From Linepithema humile (lineage: Eukaryota > Arthropoda > Insecta > Hymenoptera > Formicidae), in contig NC_090128.1 in assembly GCF_040581485.1 (NCBI RefSeq), positions 4,774,001 to 4,838,000 of the forward strand: a stretch of DNA of 64,000 bases, read 5' to 3'. Positions 1 to 13,225 of this stretch are shown here, in pieces (position 1 is the first letter of the stretch; each line of letters opens with the position of its first letter). Under the pieces are notes generated by a model that did no database searches, was not told where the DNA came from, and saw only the letters and a list, made by a program, of their open reading frames with translations. The position numbers were made by a program, and so were the translations under genes.

Positions 1-279
1 TACAACATTGTAAATAAAGCAAATGACATTTGTATTGAGATGCAAAAAAACATTTTATTCAAAAATATAATAATACGAAATGTATAATATCGTTGCAATA
101 TCATAGTATTATTGAAATATTATATTATTAAAATATTAAACTTATATATATTTTTAAATGAGTGTATGGTTTAGATTATTATTATTGCAATTACTTATTG
201 CGAGCATCGTGATATTTGCAAAAAGCAACCTTTGAAAACCGTACCATATAAACTGTACCACTACAATGATGATATTTGT

Positions 280-503
280 AATTTTTTAGTCACGTTATTA
301 GCAGACAATGCGCAGGCTCTATGGTTATAGAGAGAAAAATAGGCGAAGGATCGATCGCGATCCTGCTTGTTGTTGCCTTTGAACGTTCTTGAGTGACAGA
401 CGTCTCATGACCTCGCGATTTACTTAGGCATGTATGATAAAGCGAGAAATTTGGCTACATCAAACTCTATTCTTCTTAAAAAAAAAACATCTACCAAAAC
501 TTA
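280..503 (+). promoter_or_regulatory. Unit 1 conserved promoter/first-exon block
   Basis: This block is conserved in all ten units and less AT-rich than its surroundings. It holds a perfect inverted repeat (AGGATCG, 4 nt, CGATCCT; 347-364), a TGAGTGACAGACGTCT motif and, at its end, the splice donor CTTA/GTAAGTG (GT at 504). A matching acceptor ends at 1430. I infer the core promoter and the end of a non-coding first exon; the transcription start is not determined. Confidence 0.6.
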
Positions 504-1512
504 GTAAGTGACCTTTAATCAATTTTATCGTACATTAAATTTACTTTTACTGTCTAATTAGATTTAAAAAATATAAAAATTTAACCTTTTAAAATTATTT
601 AAACGGTTTTCATTTAATTATTATTTAATTAACTTCCTTTATTATATACATATTTGTGAAAAGTAAAAGAGACGATATACGAAGAATTTAATTTTTCATG
701 TACTATATCATGGTAATAATATCATAATTTACTATGTACGGCAGTAGTTGAAAACCATGAAAAAATTATAAAAATATTTTCTATTTTGTTTACATGTAAA
801 ACACAGTAAAACACAGTAAAGCCAATCCATGGCTTCATGGTCCGCGGTTACTGCGGCACATAATTATTTTTAACGTAAAATTTTTTTAAAACTCGCTTAT
901 CAGAAAAAATGAATATAATATGGATAATAAATATTGCTCTTTAATAAGTAAATCTCATGCATTAACGACTTCTTTTGTCAAAGTGATGTGTTTAATATTC
1001 ATACACGTATCGTAACTATAACGCAGAAATTTTTTACACTATGGTTATTTTATGTTTTAATCGTGACTGAACCAAATAATGCCGAACGAATCCCATTTAT
1101 ACGAAGACTTATAAACACAACCACAACTTTGCGGCAGCTTTAACATAGAAAACGTATCGAGGGAATAACCGTTAATATTTTACAATGTTATTCACATTTT
1201 TTCTACAAAGCTATATTTCATTTTCTTGATACATATATCTATGCATGTGATAAATAATAAACAGTGCTGGTTTTGTAATTTAAAGTTATTGTAAAGAACA
1301 AATTAATTACGTTATCTGTTGAAACAACTTATAAATTCGTGTACATAAATCGAGTTATATTTTATGATTCACTTGTTTAAATCTTTTTTTTAATGATGTT
1401 ATGATCAAAATTAAATTTATGTAATTTTAGATCAGTACTTATACTATTTCTTCATAATAAAATATTTAGAGGATCATATATTATAACAATGATTCGGACA
1501 ACACACGAAACG

Positions 1513-2119
1513 ATGAGTTTTAAAATAAACTTGTTATTCATGCTTGTTACCTTCAGCACGCTTAGCATGGTATACCTGCGTCCATCAAAAAGATCCAATT
1601 TAGGTAAGGCACTAGAATTAAAAGAATCGTTATGGAAGCGTTTTATTTCTCTTACATTGTACACGCACAATATAATCTTTTATTTTATTTGCTATTATGA
1701 TATTTTTCATATAATTTAGAGAACTCAAATTCTTAATTATTATTTAATGTATATATTTAGTTATAATAAATTGTTACAAATATCAGAAATATAAAGTTAT
1801 CACTTAAATTTTACTGGAATGATAGACTAAATATTCAACTGTGTATATAAAGTAGTTTTTTTTCATAGTTTACTGCATGCGTTATGATTTAAGTTTTTGC
1901 ACAATGTATTTCTTTCTTACAGAACCTCTTTCTTGTGTTAATCATAAGAAGGATGGTGTATGCTGCAATGCGGATGATTGCGAACTGCAGTTGAGATATT
2001 GGTATAATACGAGTACGAAAGAATGTGAACCTTTTTTTTACCGTGGTTGTGAAGGAAATCGAAATAATTATCATACGTATAAAATATGTACGCTATATTG
2101 TCAGGGAGATCCAATATAG
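1513..2119 (+). CDS. K1, secreted Kunitz-like peptide, 8-Cys type
   Basis: Two coding exons, 1513-1603 and 1923-2119, join in phase 1 (GT 1604, AG 1922) to give 95 aa. An upstream 5' UTR exon joins at 1431. The start is the MSFK ATG shared by the family; an in-frame ATG at 1489 exists here and in K4 but not in most copies. Residues 1-21 are a hydrophobic signal peptide, followed by RPSKR, a possible dibasic propeptide cleavage site. Domain cysteines are at 35, 44, 45, 50, 65, 73, 86 and 90: the six Kunitz positions (C5, C14, C30, C38, C51, C55 in BPTI numbering) plus an extra pair, C45 and C50, just after C14. The Kunitz signature FFYRGCEGNRNN is present. A Cys replaces the usual P1 residue, so ordinary trypsin inhibition is doubtful. 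AATAAA signals lie at 2282 and 2295. Secretion is inferred; the target is unknown. Confidence 0.87.
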
Positions 2120-3859
2120 TAGATGCACCTTTGATATAAAATTTGAAAAAAGTTTTGGTTAAGAATTTCCCATATATTGATATATATTTATAATAGTTTA
2201 AATTTGACTTTAAATGGAAATACTAAATGAAAAATTTTGTCAAGTTTTTATAAAATGCTTGTAAAAGTGTTCTATTTTTACAATAAATGACTGTAATAAA
2301 ATAAAATGTACGGAAATGTACATAAATATGTAAGAATGTTTGTATAAATAAAAAAATGGTACATTTTAATTAATTATTTTCTTTTTTGCTATATTAGGTA
2401 TATAATACTACATATAATAATTTAATAATTTTAAACATATACTAATTAAAATAAAACTTAATTGGTGTTGTTAAAATAATATGTGTGTTTAAAAAATATC
2501 TTATATGGAATTACTGTAATCGTGGTAAATTATTATCAAAACTATTACACACGCAACAGAGTGTTGTATTCTTTCCTTACATTTTACACAGATATTTAAC
2601 ATATTGTAAAAGTTGGATGTGTCTTTTTAAATATGTGACGTAAGTGATAAATATTTTCTCTCAAGTAAGAAAAATTATTATTTTAGAATTTCCTAACTTT
2701 ATTCATTATTTATGAGTAGATAAATATTCTAATAACTTGATATTAATTAGATTACATTTTTATGATGTATTTAAATGTTTATTGTCACTATAACGGTCAA
2801 ATATATGTGGCTCAACACACGTAGTCAATCGCGCAATCATAAGTTGGCGTTGAGAATAATAGTAATAATGTTGAAACATACAGCAACAAAAAATTGCTTT
2901 ATAATTGCTTTTTTGCTATGCGTAATTGCTTTACTTCTTTTATCAATATTAAATAATGCCGTCACACAAAAACAGTCATTACAGTTTGCTTAGCAAATAC
3001 CCATATTTCAATTTTCTAAATTTCTTTAAAATTTGTTTTTCTAAAAAAACGCTTATCAATTGCTCTCTTTTTCTCATTGATAAAATTTTAAATTTTTGAG
3101 TTTTTATTTATGATAATTAATAGATATTGATTATTTAGTGCGTTTGTAATGTACTTCGTTTGATGTGTATCGATTTTATAGTTTGATAATGCGATTACAA
3201 TTACAACGTAGGTCTTTACAATTATTTTCAATCAAAATATTATTATGACAAAGTAAAAAATAAATGTAGAATGTTTATGTGGAGGGTTGTGTTCGAAATG
3301 CTAATAAGTTCAATAATGAACGCTTGTGCCGAAAAGTTTGCCTTCTGCAGAAAAATGCACCCGCAGACAAATTTTAAATGGCATTGTAAGACTGTATGAT
3401 ATTTTGATCAGATGTTCATACAAATTCGGCATTTTTATAAGAATTAACTGCGACAAAATTAAATCTGTTCAAATATATAGTGTTCCATAATTTATAGACG
3501 TCATTAGATGTAAAAGCTCCGCGAAACTTAGTTTTAATTGGATGGATGCAAACTATGTGTTATTTTCAAGTTACAACATTGTAAATAATGCAAATGACAT
3601 TTGTATCGGGATGCAAGAAAACATGTTATTCAAAAATATAATAATACAAAATGTATAACATCGTTGCAATATTATAGTATTATTAAAATATTATTGATAT
3701 TATTGAAATATTAAACTTATATATATATTTTAAGATGAGTGTATGGTTTAGATTATCATTATTGCAATTACTTATTGCGAGCATCGTGATATTTGCAAAA
3801 AGCAACCTTTGAAAGCCTTACCATATAAACTGTACCACTACAATGATGATATTCGTAAT

Positions 3860-4079
3860 TTATCAGTCACGTTATTAGCAGACAATGCGCAGGCTCTATA
3901 GTTATAGAAAGAAAAATAGGCGAAGGATCGATCGCGATCCTGCTTGCTGTTGCTTTTAGACGTCTTTGAGTGACAGACGTCTCATGACCTCGCGATTTAC
4001 TTAGGCATGTATGATAAAGCGAGAAATTTGGTTACATCAAGCTCTATTCTTCTTAAGAAAAGACATCAACCAGAACTTG
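3860..4079 (+). promoter_or_regulatory. Unit 2 conserved promoter/first-exon block
   Basis: Same block as in unit 1. It has a perfect inverted repeat AGGATCG/CGATCCT at 3924-3941, the TGAGTGACAGACGTCT motif, and donor CTTG/GTAAGTG with GT at 4080. The acceptor of this intron ends at 4984. Confidence 0.6.
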
Positions 4080-5058
4080 GTAAGTGACCTTTAATCAATT
4101 TTATCGTACATTAAATTTACTTTTACTGTCTAATCAGACTTAAAAAATATCAAAATTTAACCGTTTAAATAAATTTAAACGGTTCTCATTTAGCTATTAT
4201 TTCAAAGACTTCTTTTATTATATGCATTTTTGTGAAAAGTAAAAGAGACGATATACGGAAAATTTAATTTTACATGTATTATATCATGGTGATAATATCA
4301 AAAGTTGCTTTGTACAGCAGTAGTTGAAGACCATGAAAAAATTATAAAAATATTTACTATGTTGTTCACATGTAAAACACAATAAAATTTTCAATCCACG
4401 GCTTCATGATCCGCGTTTACTGCCGCACATAATTATTTTTGACATAAAATTTTTTTAAAACTCTTATCCAGCAAAAATGGATAATAAATATTGCTCTTTC
4501 ATAAATTTTATGCACTAACGACTTCTTTTGTCAAAATGCTGTGTTTAATATCATACACGTATCGTAACTATAACACAAAAATTTTTCACATTATGATTAT
4601 CTTATGTTTTAATCGTGACGTTACCAAATAATGCCGAACGAATTTTATTCGTACGAATAATACTAATAGACACAACCACAACTTTGCGACAGTTTCTTAC
4701 ATAGAAAACGTATCGAAGAAATAACCGTTAATATTTTACAATGTTATTCACATTTCCTCTACAAAGCTGTATTTCATTTTCTTGGTATATCTATGCATGT
4801 AATAAATAATAAACAGTGCTGGTTTTACAATTTAAAGTTATTATAAAAAACAAATAAATCATGTTATCTGTTGAAACAATTTATAAATTCGTGTGCATAA
4901 AACAGATTGTATTTTATGATTCACTTGTTTAAATCTTTTTTTATAAATGATGTTATAATCAAAATTAAATTTATGTAATTTCAGATTAGTACGTATTTCT
5001 TGATAATAAAATTTTTAGAGAAGCATATATTATATTGATTAAGACAATACACGAAAGA

Positions 5059-5670
5059 ATGGATTTCAAAATAAGCTTATTATTCATGTTTGTTACCTTC
5101 AGCATGTTTAGCACGGTATACATGCGTCCATCAAAAAGAGAGGAATCCCGTTCACGTAAGGCACTAGAATTAAAGGAAAGGTTATGGAAGCGTTTTATTT
5201 TTCTTATATTGTACACGATAGTATAATCTTTTATTTTATTTATTATGATACTTCTCATATAATTTAAAGAACTCAAATTGTTAATTATTATTTAATGTAT
5301 ATATTCAGTTATAATAAATTGTTACAAATATTAGAAATATGAAGTTGTCAGTTAAATTTTACTGGAATGATAGAATAAATATTTAACTGTGTATATAAAT
5401 TAGTATTTTTTTTTCATAATGTACTGCGTGCGTTATTATTTAAGTTTTTGCAGAATGTATTTCTTTCTTACAGGACCTGCTTTTTGTGATGATTTTTATG
5501 ACTTTGGTGAATGCCTCAGATGGGGAATTCCTTGCAAAATGTATGTAAGATATTGGTATAATGCATATAACAGAACATGTGATGTTTTTATATACGGTGG
5601 TATTAGAGGAAATCTAAATAATTTTGAAACGCGTAAAGCGTGTATGATTTGGTGTGATAATGATGTATAA
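5059..5670 (+). CDS. K2, secreted Kunitz-like peptide, shifted-Cys type
   Basis: Coding exons 5059-5155 and 5474-5670 (GT 5156, AG 5473, phase 1) give 97 aa. There is a signal peptide and then RPSKR. Cysteines are at 37, 46, 53, 68, 89 and 93. The Kunitz C38 position is Ile76 (YGGIRGN), so the canonical C14-C38 bridge cannot form; C46 probably pairs with the new C53 across a six-residue loop, LRWGIP. C5-C55 and C30-C51 equivalents are kept, as are the FIYGG and NNF motifs. This is the only copy with Ile at position 38 and a six-residue loop. No charged P1 residue follows C46. The 5' UTR exon joins at 4985; polyadenylation signal AATAAA at 5835. Function beyond a secreted disulfide-rich peptide is not known. 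Confidence 0.85.
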
Positions 5671-6949
5671 TTCTAGATGCACCTTAGAAATAAAATTGTT
5701 AAGAATTTCTCATACATTTATATGTATTTATAATACTTTAATATTGACATTAAATAGAAATACTAAATAAAAGACTCTGTGAAGTTTCTATAAAATGTTT
5801 GTAAACGTATTTTATTTTTACTATAAATGACTGTAATAAAATAAAATGTACGGATATGTACATAAAATATGTAAGAATGTTTGTATGAATAAAAAAAAGT
5901 ATTGCTTAAATAATAATTTTTTTTTTTTGCTATACTAGGTATGCAATACTATATACAATAAGTTAATAATATTGTAGCGTATAATAATTTAAATAAAACT
6001 TAATCAGTGTTTATTGAAATATTATTTTGGTTTTAAAAGTATCATTTTATATAGAATTACCGTAATTGAGCTAAATTATTATCAAAATTATTGCACACTT
6101 GCAGTAGAAGTGTTGTATTCGTTTTTGATATTTAGATGTTTAACATACTCCAAATGTTTGATACGCTTTTTTAAATATGTTTGGTAAATAGAAAACATTT
6201 TTAAGTAAGAAGAATTGTAATTTTAGAATTTGCTGACTTTATTAATTATTTATGAGTAGATAAATTTTCCTATAACTTGATGTTAATTAATTGCATTTTT
6301 ATGGAGTATTCAAATGTTCCGTGTCAATATGAATCAACTCAACGTGGCGTAATACATGTGGTCAGTCGTGTACCTGTAATAAGTTAGCGCTGGGAATAAA
6401 AGTAATGATGTTGAAACGTACAACAAAAAATCACTGTTCAGTTGTTCTTTCGATAACCGTAATTGCTTCAATTAAATAGTTAGTATTATAAATGCTGTTA
6501 CACGAAAACAGTCACCACTGTTTACTTAACAAAAAACTATATTTACACTTATCTTCATTAAAATCTATTCTTCTAGTGAAATTGCTGCACAATTGCTGTT
6601 CTTTTACCACTGTTAAATTTTTAATTTTTTAAGTCTTTATTTATAAAAATTAAAAAAATATTGGTTATTTGTTGCGCTTGTTATACTTTATTTGATGTGT
6701 ATTGTATCGATTTTACAGTTTGGTGATGCAATTTTAATTACAGCGTAGATCTTTGCAATCACTTTCAAAGGAAATATTATTATAACAATATAAAAAATAA
6801 ATCTAGAATATTTGTGTAGAAGGTTGTGATGAGAATGCTAACAAATTCAATAATAAACGCTTGTGTCGAAAAATTTGCATTCTGTCAAAAAATACACCTT
6901 CAAGTAGGTTCAGTTGGAAATGTAAGACTGTATGAAATTCTAATCAAAT

Positions 6950-6952
<3 letters not shown>

Positions 6953-6982
<30 letters not shown>
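6953..6982. repeat. (CA)n microsatellite
   Basis: About fourteen CA dinucleotides in the spacer between K2 and K3, absent from the same place in the other units. A local simple repeat of no coding significance. Confidence 0.85.
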
Positions 6983-6986
<4 letters not shown>

Positions 6987-7639
6987 AATTCTTTATTTTT
7001 ATAAGAATTTTAGTTGTAACAAAATTAAATCCGTTGTAATATATGTATAAGAGAAAACGAACATTTCTTTCATTTTTATTTTACTCTTTTTACAATGTTT
7101 ATTTTTTAATTTAACACACATTGAATACATTATATTATATACAATAATTTAATAACATCAGAACATGTTAATTAAAAACAATCAATGTTTCTTGGGATAT
7201 CTATATAATATGAAAATATTGTATACCTTCTATTCATTTTCTACGTAAATTCAGCACATTTAGCGTTCCATAATTTATAGACGACATTAGATGTAAAAGA
7301 TCTGCGAAACTTAGTTTTAATTGATTGGACGCAAACTATAATGTGTAATCTTTTAGTTACAAAAATATAAATAGAACAAATGACATTTGCATCGGGATGC
7401 AAAAAAACATTTTATTCAAAAATATAATAATACGAAATGTATAATATTGTTGCATTATTATATTATAATTAAAATATTATATTATTAAAAATTAAATAAA
7501 CTTATATATACTTTATGATGAGTGTATGGTTCAGATTATTATTATTGCAATTATTTAGTGCGAGCATCGTGATATTTGCAATAGGCATCCTTTGAAACCC
7601 ATACCATACGGTGTATCACAACGATGATATTCGTAATTT

Positions 7640-7857
7640 ATCAGCCACGTTATTAGCTGACAATGCGCAAGCTCTACGATTATAGAAAGAGGAATCGGCG
7701 AAGGATCGACTGCGATCCTGCATGCTGTTACATTTAGTCGTCTATTGGTAACAGACGTCTCCTGACCTCGCGATTTACTTAGACATGTACGATTAGGTCA
7801 GAAATTTGGACATATCAAACTTGATTCTTCTTAAGAAAAGAAATCTACTAAAATTTG
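7640..7857 (+). promoter_or_regulatory. Unit 3 conserved promoter/first-exon block
   Basis: Inverted repeat AGGATCG, ACTG, CGATCCT at 7702-7719 with perfect arms; the 4-nt centre differs from unit 1. Donor TTTG/GTAAGTG has GT at 7858; the acceptor ends at 8780. Confidence 0.6.
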
Positions 7858-8884
7858 GTAAGTGACCTTCAATCAATTTTATCATACGTTAAATTTAATT
7901 TTACTATTTAATTAGACTTATTAGACGTATAAATGTTTAAAAAATTTTTGTTTTGGTATTTTTCCAATAACTTTTTTTATTATATGCATTTTTATAAAAA
8001 GTGATAGAGATGATATAGAGAGAATTTTATTTAACATGAATGACGGTGAAAATTTTATACCAAAAATAACTATGTACTCAGCAGTAGCTGCGGACCATAA
8101 GGAAATTATAAAAATTTTTATTATTTTGTTCGCATTTGAAACATAGAAAGAATTTTCAATTCGCGTCTTCATGGTCCGCGATTACTAACGTACATAATTA
8201 TTTTTGACATAAAATTTTCTCCGTAATCCAATAAGATTGGATATAATATAAATAATAAATTTTGCTCTTTTACAAGTAAATCTTATGCATTAATGATTTG
8301 TTTTTCAAAGTGCTGCGTTTAATATTCATATACGCATCGTAACTATAACGCAAAAATTTTTCACACTACGATTATCTTATGTTTTAATCGTGACAGAACC
8401 AAATAATGCCGAACGTGCGAATTCCATTTGTACGAATAATACTAATAAAATACTAATAAACACAAACACAAATTTGCGGCAATTTCTTGCATAGGAAATG
8501 TATCGAAGGATTAATTGTTAATATTTAACAATGTTATTTACATTTCCTTTACAGAGTTATATTTTATTTTTTTGGTATATATATGCATGTGATAAATAAT
8601 AAACATTGCTGACTTTACAATTTAAAGTTATTGTAAAGGACAGATAAATTACGTTATCTATTGAAACAACTTATAAATTCGTGTACATAAATCAGATTAG
8701 ACTTTATGGTTCACTTGTTTGAACATTAATCTTTTTTTATGTATAATGTTATGATCAAAATTAAATTTATGTAATTTCAGATCAATTCGTATAATAATTA
8801 TTAATAATAAAATTTTCAGAGAATCATATATTATATTGATCAAACGGAACTATTCGAAATTTAATCAAAACAACACCCGAAAGG

Positions 8885-9503
8885 ATGGGTTTCAAAATAA
8901 GCTTGTTATTCGTATTTGTCATCTACAGCATGTTGAGCATTGTATACCCACGTAATACAAATATGAAATCTCGTACATTTATTCTTGGAGATTATTATAC
9001 AAGCATTATTAGAAGTAAGTGTTTTTTTTTCTTTCACATTCTACACGCACAGTAATCTTTTGTGCTATTTGCTATTATGATACTTCTCATATAATTTGGA
9101 AAACTCAAATTGTTAATTATTATTTAATGTATATATTTAGTTATAATAAATTGTTACAAATATCAGAAATATATAGTTGTCAGTTAAATTTTACTGGAAT
9201 GATAGAATAAATATTAAACTGTGTATAAATTGATTTATTTTTTGTTCATAGTTTACTGCATCCGTTATGATTTAAATTTTTGCACAATGTATTTTTTTTC
9301 TTACAGGACCTGCTTTTTGTAATTATGATAATGACGTTGGTATATGCTGCAGTGGGGATGTTTGCGAACTGCAGTTGAGATATTGGTATAATACGAAAGA
9401 CAAAACATGTCAATCTTTTATATATAGTGGTTGTGGAGGAAATCAAAATAATTTTCATTCACTAGAAACATGTATGATATATTGTCGTGAAGATCGTTCA
9501 TAA
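8885..9503 (+). CDS. K3, secreted Kunitz-like peptide, 8-Cys type
   Basis: Exons 8885-9014 and 9307-9503 (GT 9015, AG 9306, phase 1) give 108 aa. The first coding exon is longer than in K1 or K2. After the signal peptide (MGFKISLLFVFVIYSMLSIV) it encodes a different propeptide, without RPSKR, running through YPRNTNMKSRTF. Cysteines are at 48, 57, 58, 63, 78, 86, 99 and 103: a full Kunitz set plus the extra short loop CCSGDVC. FIYSGCGGNQNNF matches the Kunitz core, with C86 at the C38 position. The last nine residues match K5. The exon was found by homology to K1 and by its TTACAG acceptor; it has no ATG of its own. Confidence 0.85.
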
Positions 9504-11435
9504 TTCTAGATGCACCTTTGATTTAAAATTGTTAAAAATTTCCCATATATTGATATGTATTTATAATAGTTCAATATTGACGTTAAATAGAAATAAGTAC
9601 TAAATGAAAGATTCTGTGAAATTTTTATAAAATGCTTGTAAAAGTGTTTTATTTTTACAATAAATGACTGTAATAAAATAGAATTTACGGATATGTTTAT
9701 AAAATATGTAAGAATATTTGTATAAATAAAAGGATGCACTTCTTAATTTCTAATTTTTTTATTTTTGTCGCTGTATTAGGTATATAATACCACGTACAAT
9801 AATTTAATAATAAGAACCATATATAAATTTAGGTAAAAATATATCAGTGTTAATTGAATAATATGTTGGTTTAAAAAATATCATCTTATATAGAATTACT
9901 GTAATTGTGTTTAATTATTATCAAAATTTTTAAACACGCAACAGAAGTGTTGTATTTCTTCTTTACACTTAGATATTTAACATATTGTAAAAGTTTAATA
10001 TGTCTTTTTAAATATGTGACGTAAGTGATAAACATTTTCTCTCAACTAAGAAGAAATATAATTTTAGAATTTTCTAATTTTATTTATTATTTATGAATAG
10101 ATGAATATTCTAATACCTTGATATTAATTAAATTGCATTTTTATGATGTATTTAAATGTTTATTGTCAGTATAACGATCAAATATATGTGGCGCAACATA
10201 CGTGGTCAGTCGTGCAGTCATAAGTTGGCGCTGGGAATAAGTGTAATAATGTTAAAACATGCAGCAACAAAAAATTGCTCTTTAACTGCTTTTTCGTTAT
10301 GCTCAATTGCTTTACTTTATTAATTAATATTAAATAATGCCGTTACACGAAAACAGTCATCACTGTTTGTTAAGAAAATACCCATATTTCAATTATCTAA
10401 TTTTCTTTAAAATCTGTCCTTGTAAAAAAACGCTCTTTAATTGCTCTTTTTTTTTATTGATAAAGTTTTAAATTATTGAGTTTTTATTTGTGAAAATTAA
10501 TGGATGTTGATTAATTAATACGTTTGTAATACTTTAATTGATGTGTATTGTATCGATATTTTAGTATGGTGATGCAATTACAATTACAACGTAGGTCCTT
10601 ACAATTATTTTCAAACAAAATATTATTATGACAAAGTAAAAAATAAATGTAAAATGTTTATATGGTGCGTTGTGTTGGGAATGCTAACAAGTTCAATAAT
10701 GAACGCTTGTGCTGAGAAGTTTGTCTTCTGCGGAAAAATATACCTGCAAGCAGGTTTCAAATAAAAATGTAAGACTATATGAAATTCTGATCAGATATTC
10801 ATACAAATTCTTTATTTTCATAAGAATTAACTGTAACAAAAGTAAATCCGTTAAAATATATATGCAAAAAAATCTGAACATTTTTTTCATTTCTGTTTTA
10901 CCTTTTTTATGTTGTTTTTTTATTGTAACACATATTGAATATATATTATTATGTACAATAGTTTAATAACATCAGAAACATGTAATTTTAATTAAGAACA
11001 ATTAATGTTTCTTGAGATATCTACATAATTTGAAAATATTGTATACTTTCTATTTTATTTCCAGTAAATTAGACGAAGTTAGCGTTTTATAATTTATAGA
11101 CGACATTTGATGTAAAAGCTCCGCAAAACTTTGTTTTAGTTGGTTGGACGCAAAGTATGATGTGTAATCTTGAAATTACAACAATCTAAATAAAGTAAAT
11201 TACATCTGTATCAAGATGCAAAAAAACATTTTATTCAAAAATAAAATAATACAAAATGTATAATATTGTTGCATTATTATATTATTAATTAAATATTATA
11301 CTTATATATTTTATGATGAATGTATGGTTCAGATTATTACTATTGCAAATATTTATTGTAAACATCGCGAGATTTGTAATAGGCCCTCTTTTAAAACCGT
11401 ACCATACGGTGTATCACAACGATGATATTCGCAAA

Positions 11436-11655
11436 TTATCAGCCACGTTATTAGCTGACAATGCGCAGGCTTTACGGTTATAGAAAGAGGAATGGACGAA
11501 GGATCAATTGCGATCCTGCTTGCTGTTCCTTTTGGACGTCTGTGAGTGACAGACGTTTTTTGATCTCGCGATTTACTTAAGCATGTACGATTAAACGAGG
11601 AACTTGGCCACATCATATTCGATTATTCTTGGAAAAAAGAATCTACCAAAACTTA
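11436..11655 (+). promoter_or_regulatory. Unit 4 conserved promoter/first-exon block
   Basis: The inverted repeat at 11500-11517 has one arm mismatch (AGGATCA against CGATCCT). Donor CTTA/GTAAGTG has GT at 11656; the acceptor ends at 12536. This part of unit 4 is not a close copy of unit 1; near-identity to unit 1 begins only at about 12325. Confidence 0.6.
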
Positions 11656-12618
11656 GTAAGTGACCTTTAATCAATTTTATCGTACGTTAAATTTACTTTT
11701 ACTATTTAATTAGACTTAAAAATATTAAAATTTAACCGTTTAACATTATTTAAACAGTTCTTGTTTTTCCATTTTTTTAATAACTATTTTGTTATATGCA
11801 GTTTTGTGAAAAGTAAAAAAGATGACAAACAAAGAATTTAGTTTAACGTGTTTTATATCACGGAGAAGATTTTATATGAAAAGTTACTATGTACGGCAGT
11901 AGTTGCAGACCATGAAAAAATTATAAAAATTTTTACTATGTTGTTCACATATGTAACACAGTAATACAAAATTATTTTTGACATAAAATTTTCTTTTTTA
12001 TCCAGCAAGAATGGATATATTATGGATAATAAATTTTGCTTTTTTATAAGTAAATCTTATGCATTAATAACTTCTTTTGTCAAAGTGATGTGTTTAATAT
12101 TCATACACGCATTGTAACTATAACGCAAAGATTTTTCGCACTATGATAATCTTATGCTTTAATCGTGACGGAACCAAATAATGCCGAACGAATTCCATTC
12201 CTACAAATAAGACTAATAAACACAACCACAACTTTGCGGCAATTTTTTACATAGAAAACGTATTGAAAGAGTAACCGTTAATATTTTATAATGTTATTCA
12301 CATTTCCTCTACAAAGCTATATTCTATTTTCTTGATACATATATCTATGCATGTGATAAATAATAAACAGTGCTGGTTTTGTAATTTAAAGTTATTCTAA
12401 AGAACAAATTAATTACGTTATCTGTTGAAACAACTTATAAATTCGTGTACATAAATCGAGTTATATTTTATGATTCACTTGTTTAAATCTTTTTTTTAAT
12501 GATGTTATGATCAAAATTAAATTTATGTAATTTTAGATCAGTACTTGTACTATTTCTTGATAATAAAATATTTAGAGGATCATATATTATAACAATGATT
12601 CGGACAACACACGAAACG

Positions 12619-13225
12619 ATGAGTTTTAAAATAAACTTGTTATTCATGCTTGTTACCTTCAGCACGCTTAGCATGGTATACCTGCGTCCATCAAAAAGAT
12701 CCAATTTAGGTAAGGCACTAGAATTAAAAGAATCGTTATGGAAGCGTTTTATTTCTCTTACATTGTACACGCACAATATAATCTTTTATTTTATTTGCTA
12801 CTATGATACTTTTCATATAATTTAGAGAACTCAAATTGTTAATTATTATTTAATGTATATATTTAGTTATAATAAATTGTTACAAATATCAGAAATATAA
12901 AGTTATCACTTAAATTTTACTGGAATGATAGACTAAATATTCAACTGTGTATATAAAGTAGTTTTTTTTCATAGTTTACTGCATGCGTTATGATTTAAGT
13001 TTTTGCACAATGTATTTCTTTCTTACAGAACCTCCTTCTTGTGTTTATCATAAGAAGGATGGTGTATGCTGCAATGCGGATAATTGCGAACTGCAGTTGA
13101 GATATTGGTATAATACGAGTACGAAAGAATGTGAACCTTTTTTTTACCATGGTTGTGAAGGAAATCGAAATAATTATCATACGTATAAAATATGTACGCT
13201 ATTTTGTCAGGAAGATCCAATATAG
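12619..13225 (+). CDS. K4, secreted Kunitz-like peptide, recent copy of K1
   Basis: Exons 12619-12709 and 13029-13225 (GT 12710, AG 13028, phase 1) give 95 aa with the same eight cysteine positions as K1 (35, 44, 45, 50, 65, 73, 86, 90). The signal exon is identical to that of K1. The domain exon differs at six nucleotides and all six change the amino acid: L33P, N37Y, D49N, R72H, Y89F and G92E (K1 to K4). The second intron, about 320 bp, shows only about three differences. K4 lies in a roughly 2.4-kb segment (about 12325-14700) that matches 1219-3594 almost base for base, so the duplication is recent. Confidence 0.87.

Noticed and set aside
1489..1512. Upstream in-frame ATG of K1 (also in K4)
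   Set aside because: Most copies have no ATG there, and the MSFK/MDFK/MGFK start gives a normal signal peptide in all ten.
1452..1670. Minus-strand frame across the signal exon of K1, seen in most units
   Set aside because: It is the antisense shadow of a conserved exon; its length varies and it has no start or splice support of its own.
2775..2993. 72-codon frame with a hydrophobic stretch downstream of K1, repeated downstream of K4
   Set aside because: In most other units the same place has stops or loses the ATG, leaving 20-25 codons at best. The block is repeated as part of the unit, not preserved as a protein.
6826..7050. Frame across the (CA)n microsatellite
   Set aside because: Contains the repeat-encoded Thr-His run and is not conserved in other units.
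11353..11616. Minus-strand frame of 87-88 codons over the promoter/first-exon block in units 4, 8 and 9
   Set aside because: Not open in units 1-3, 5, 6 and 10, and it contradicts the conserved + strand splice donor in the same block.
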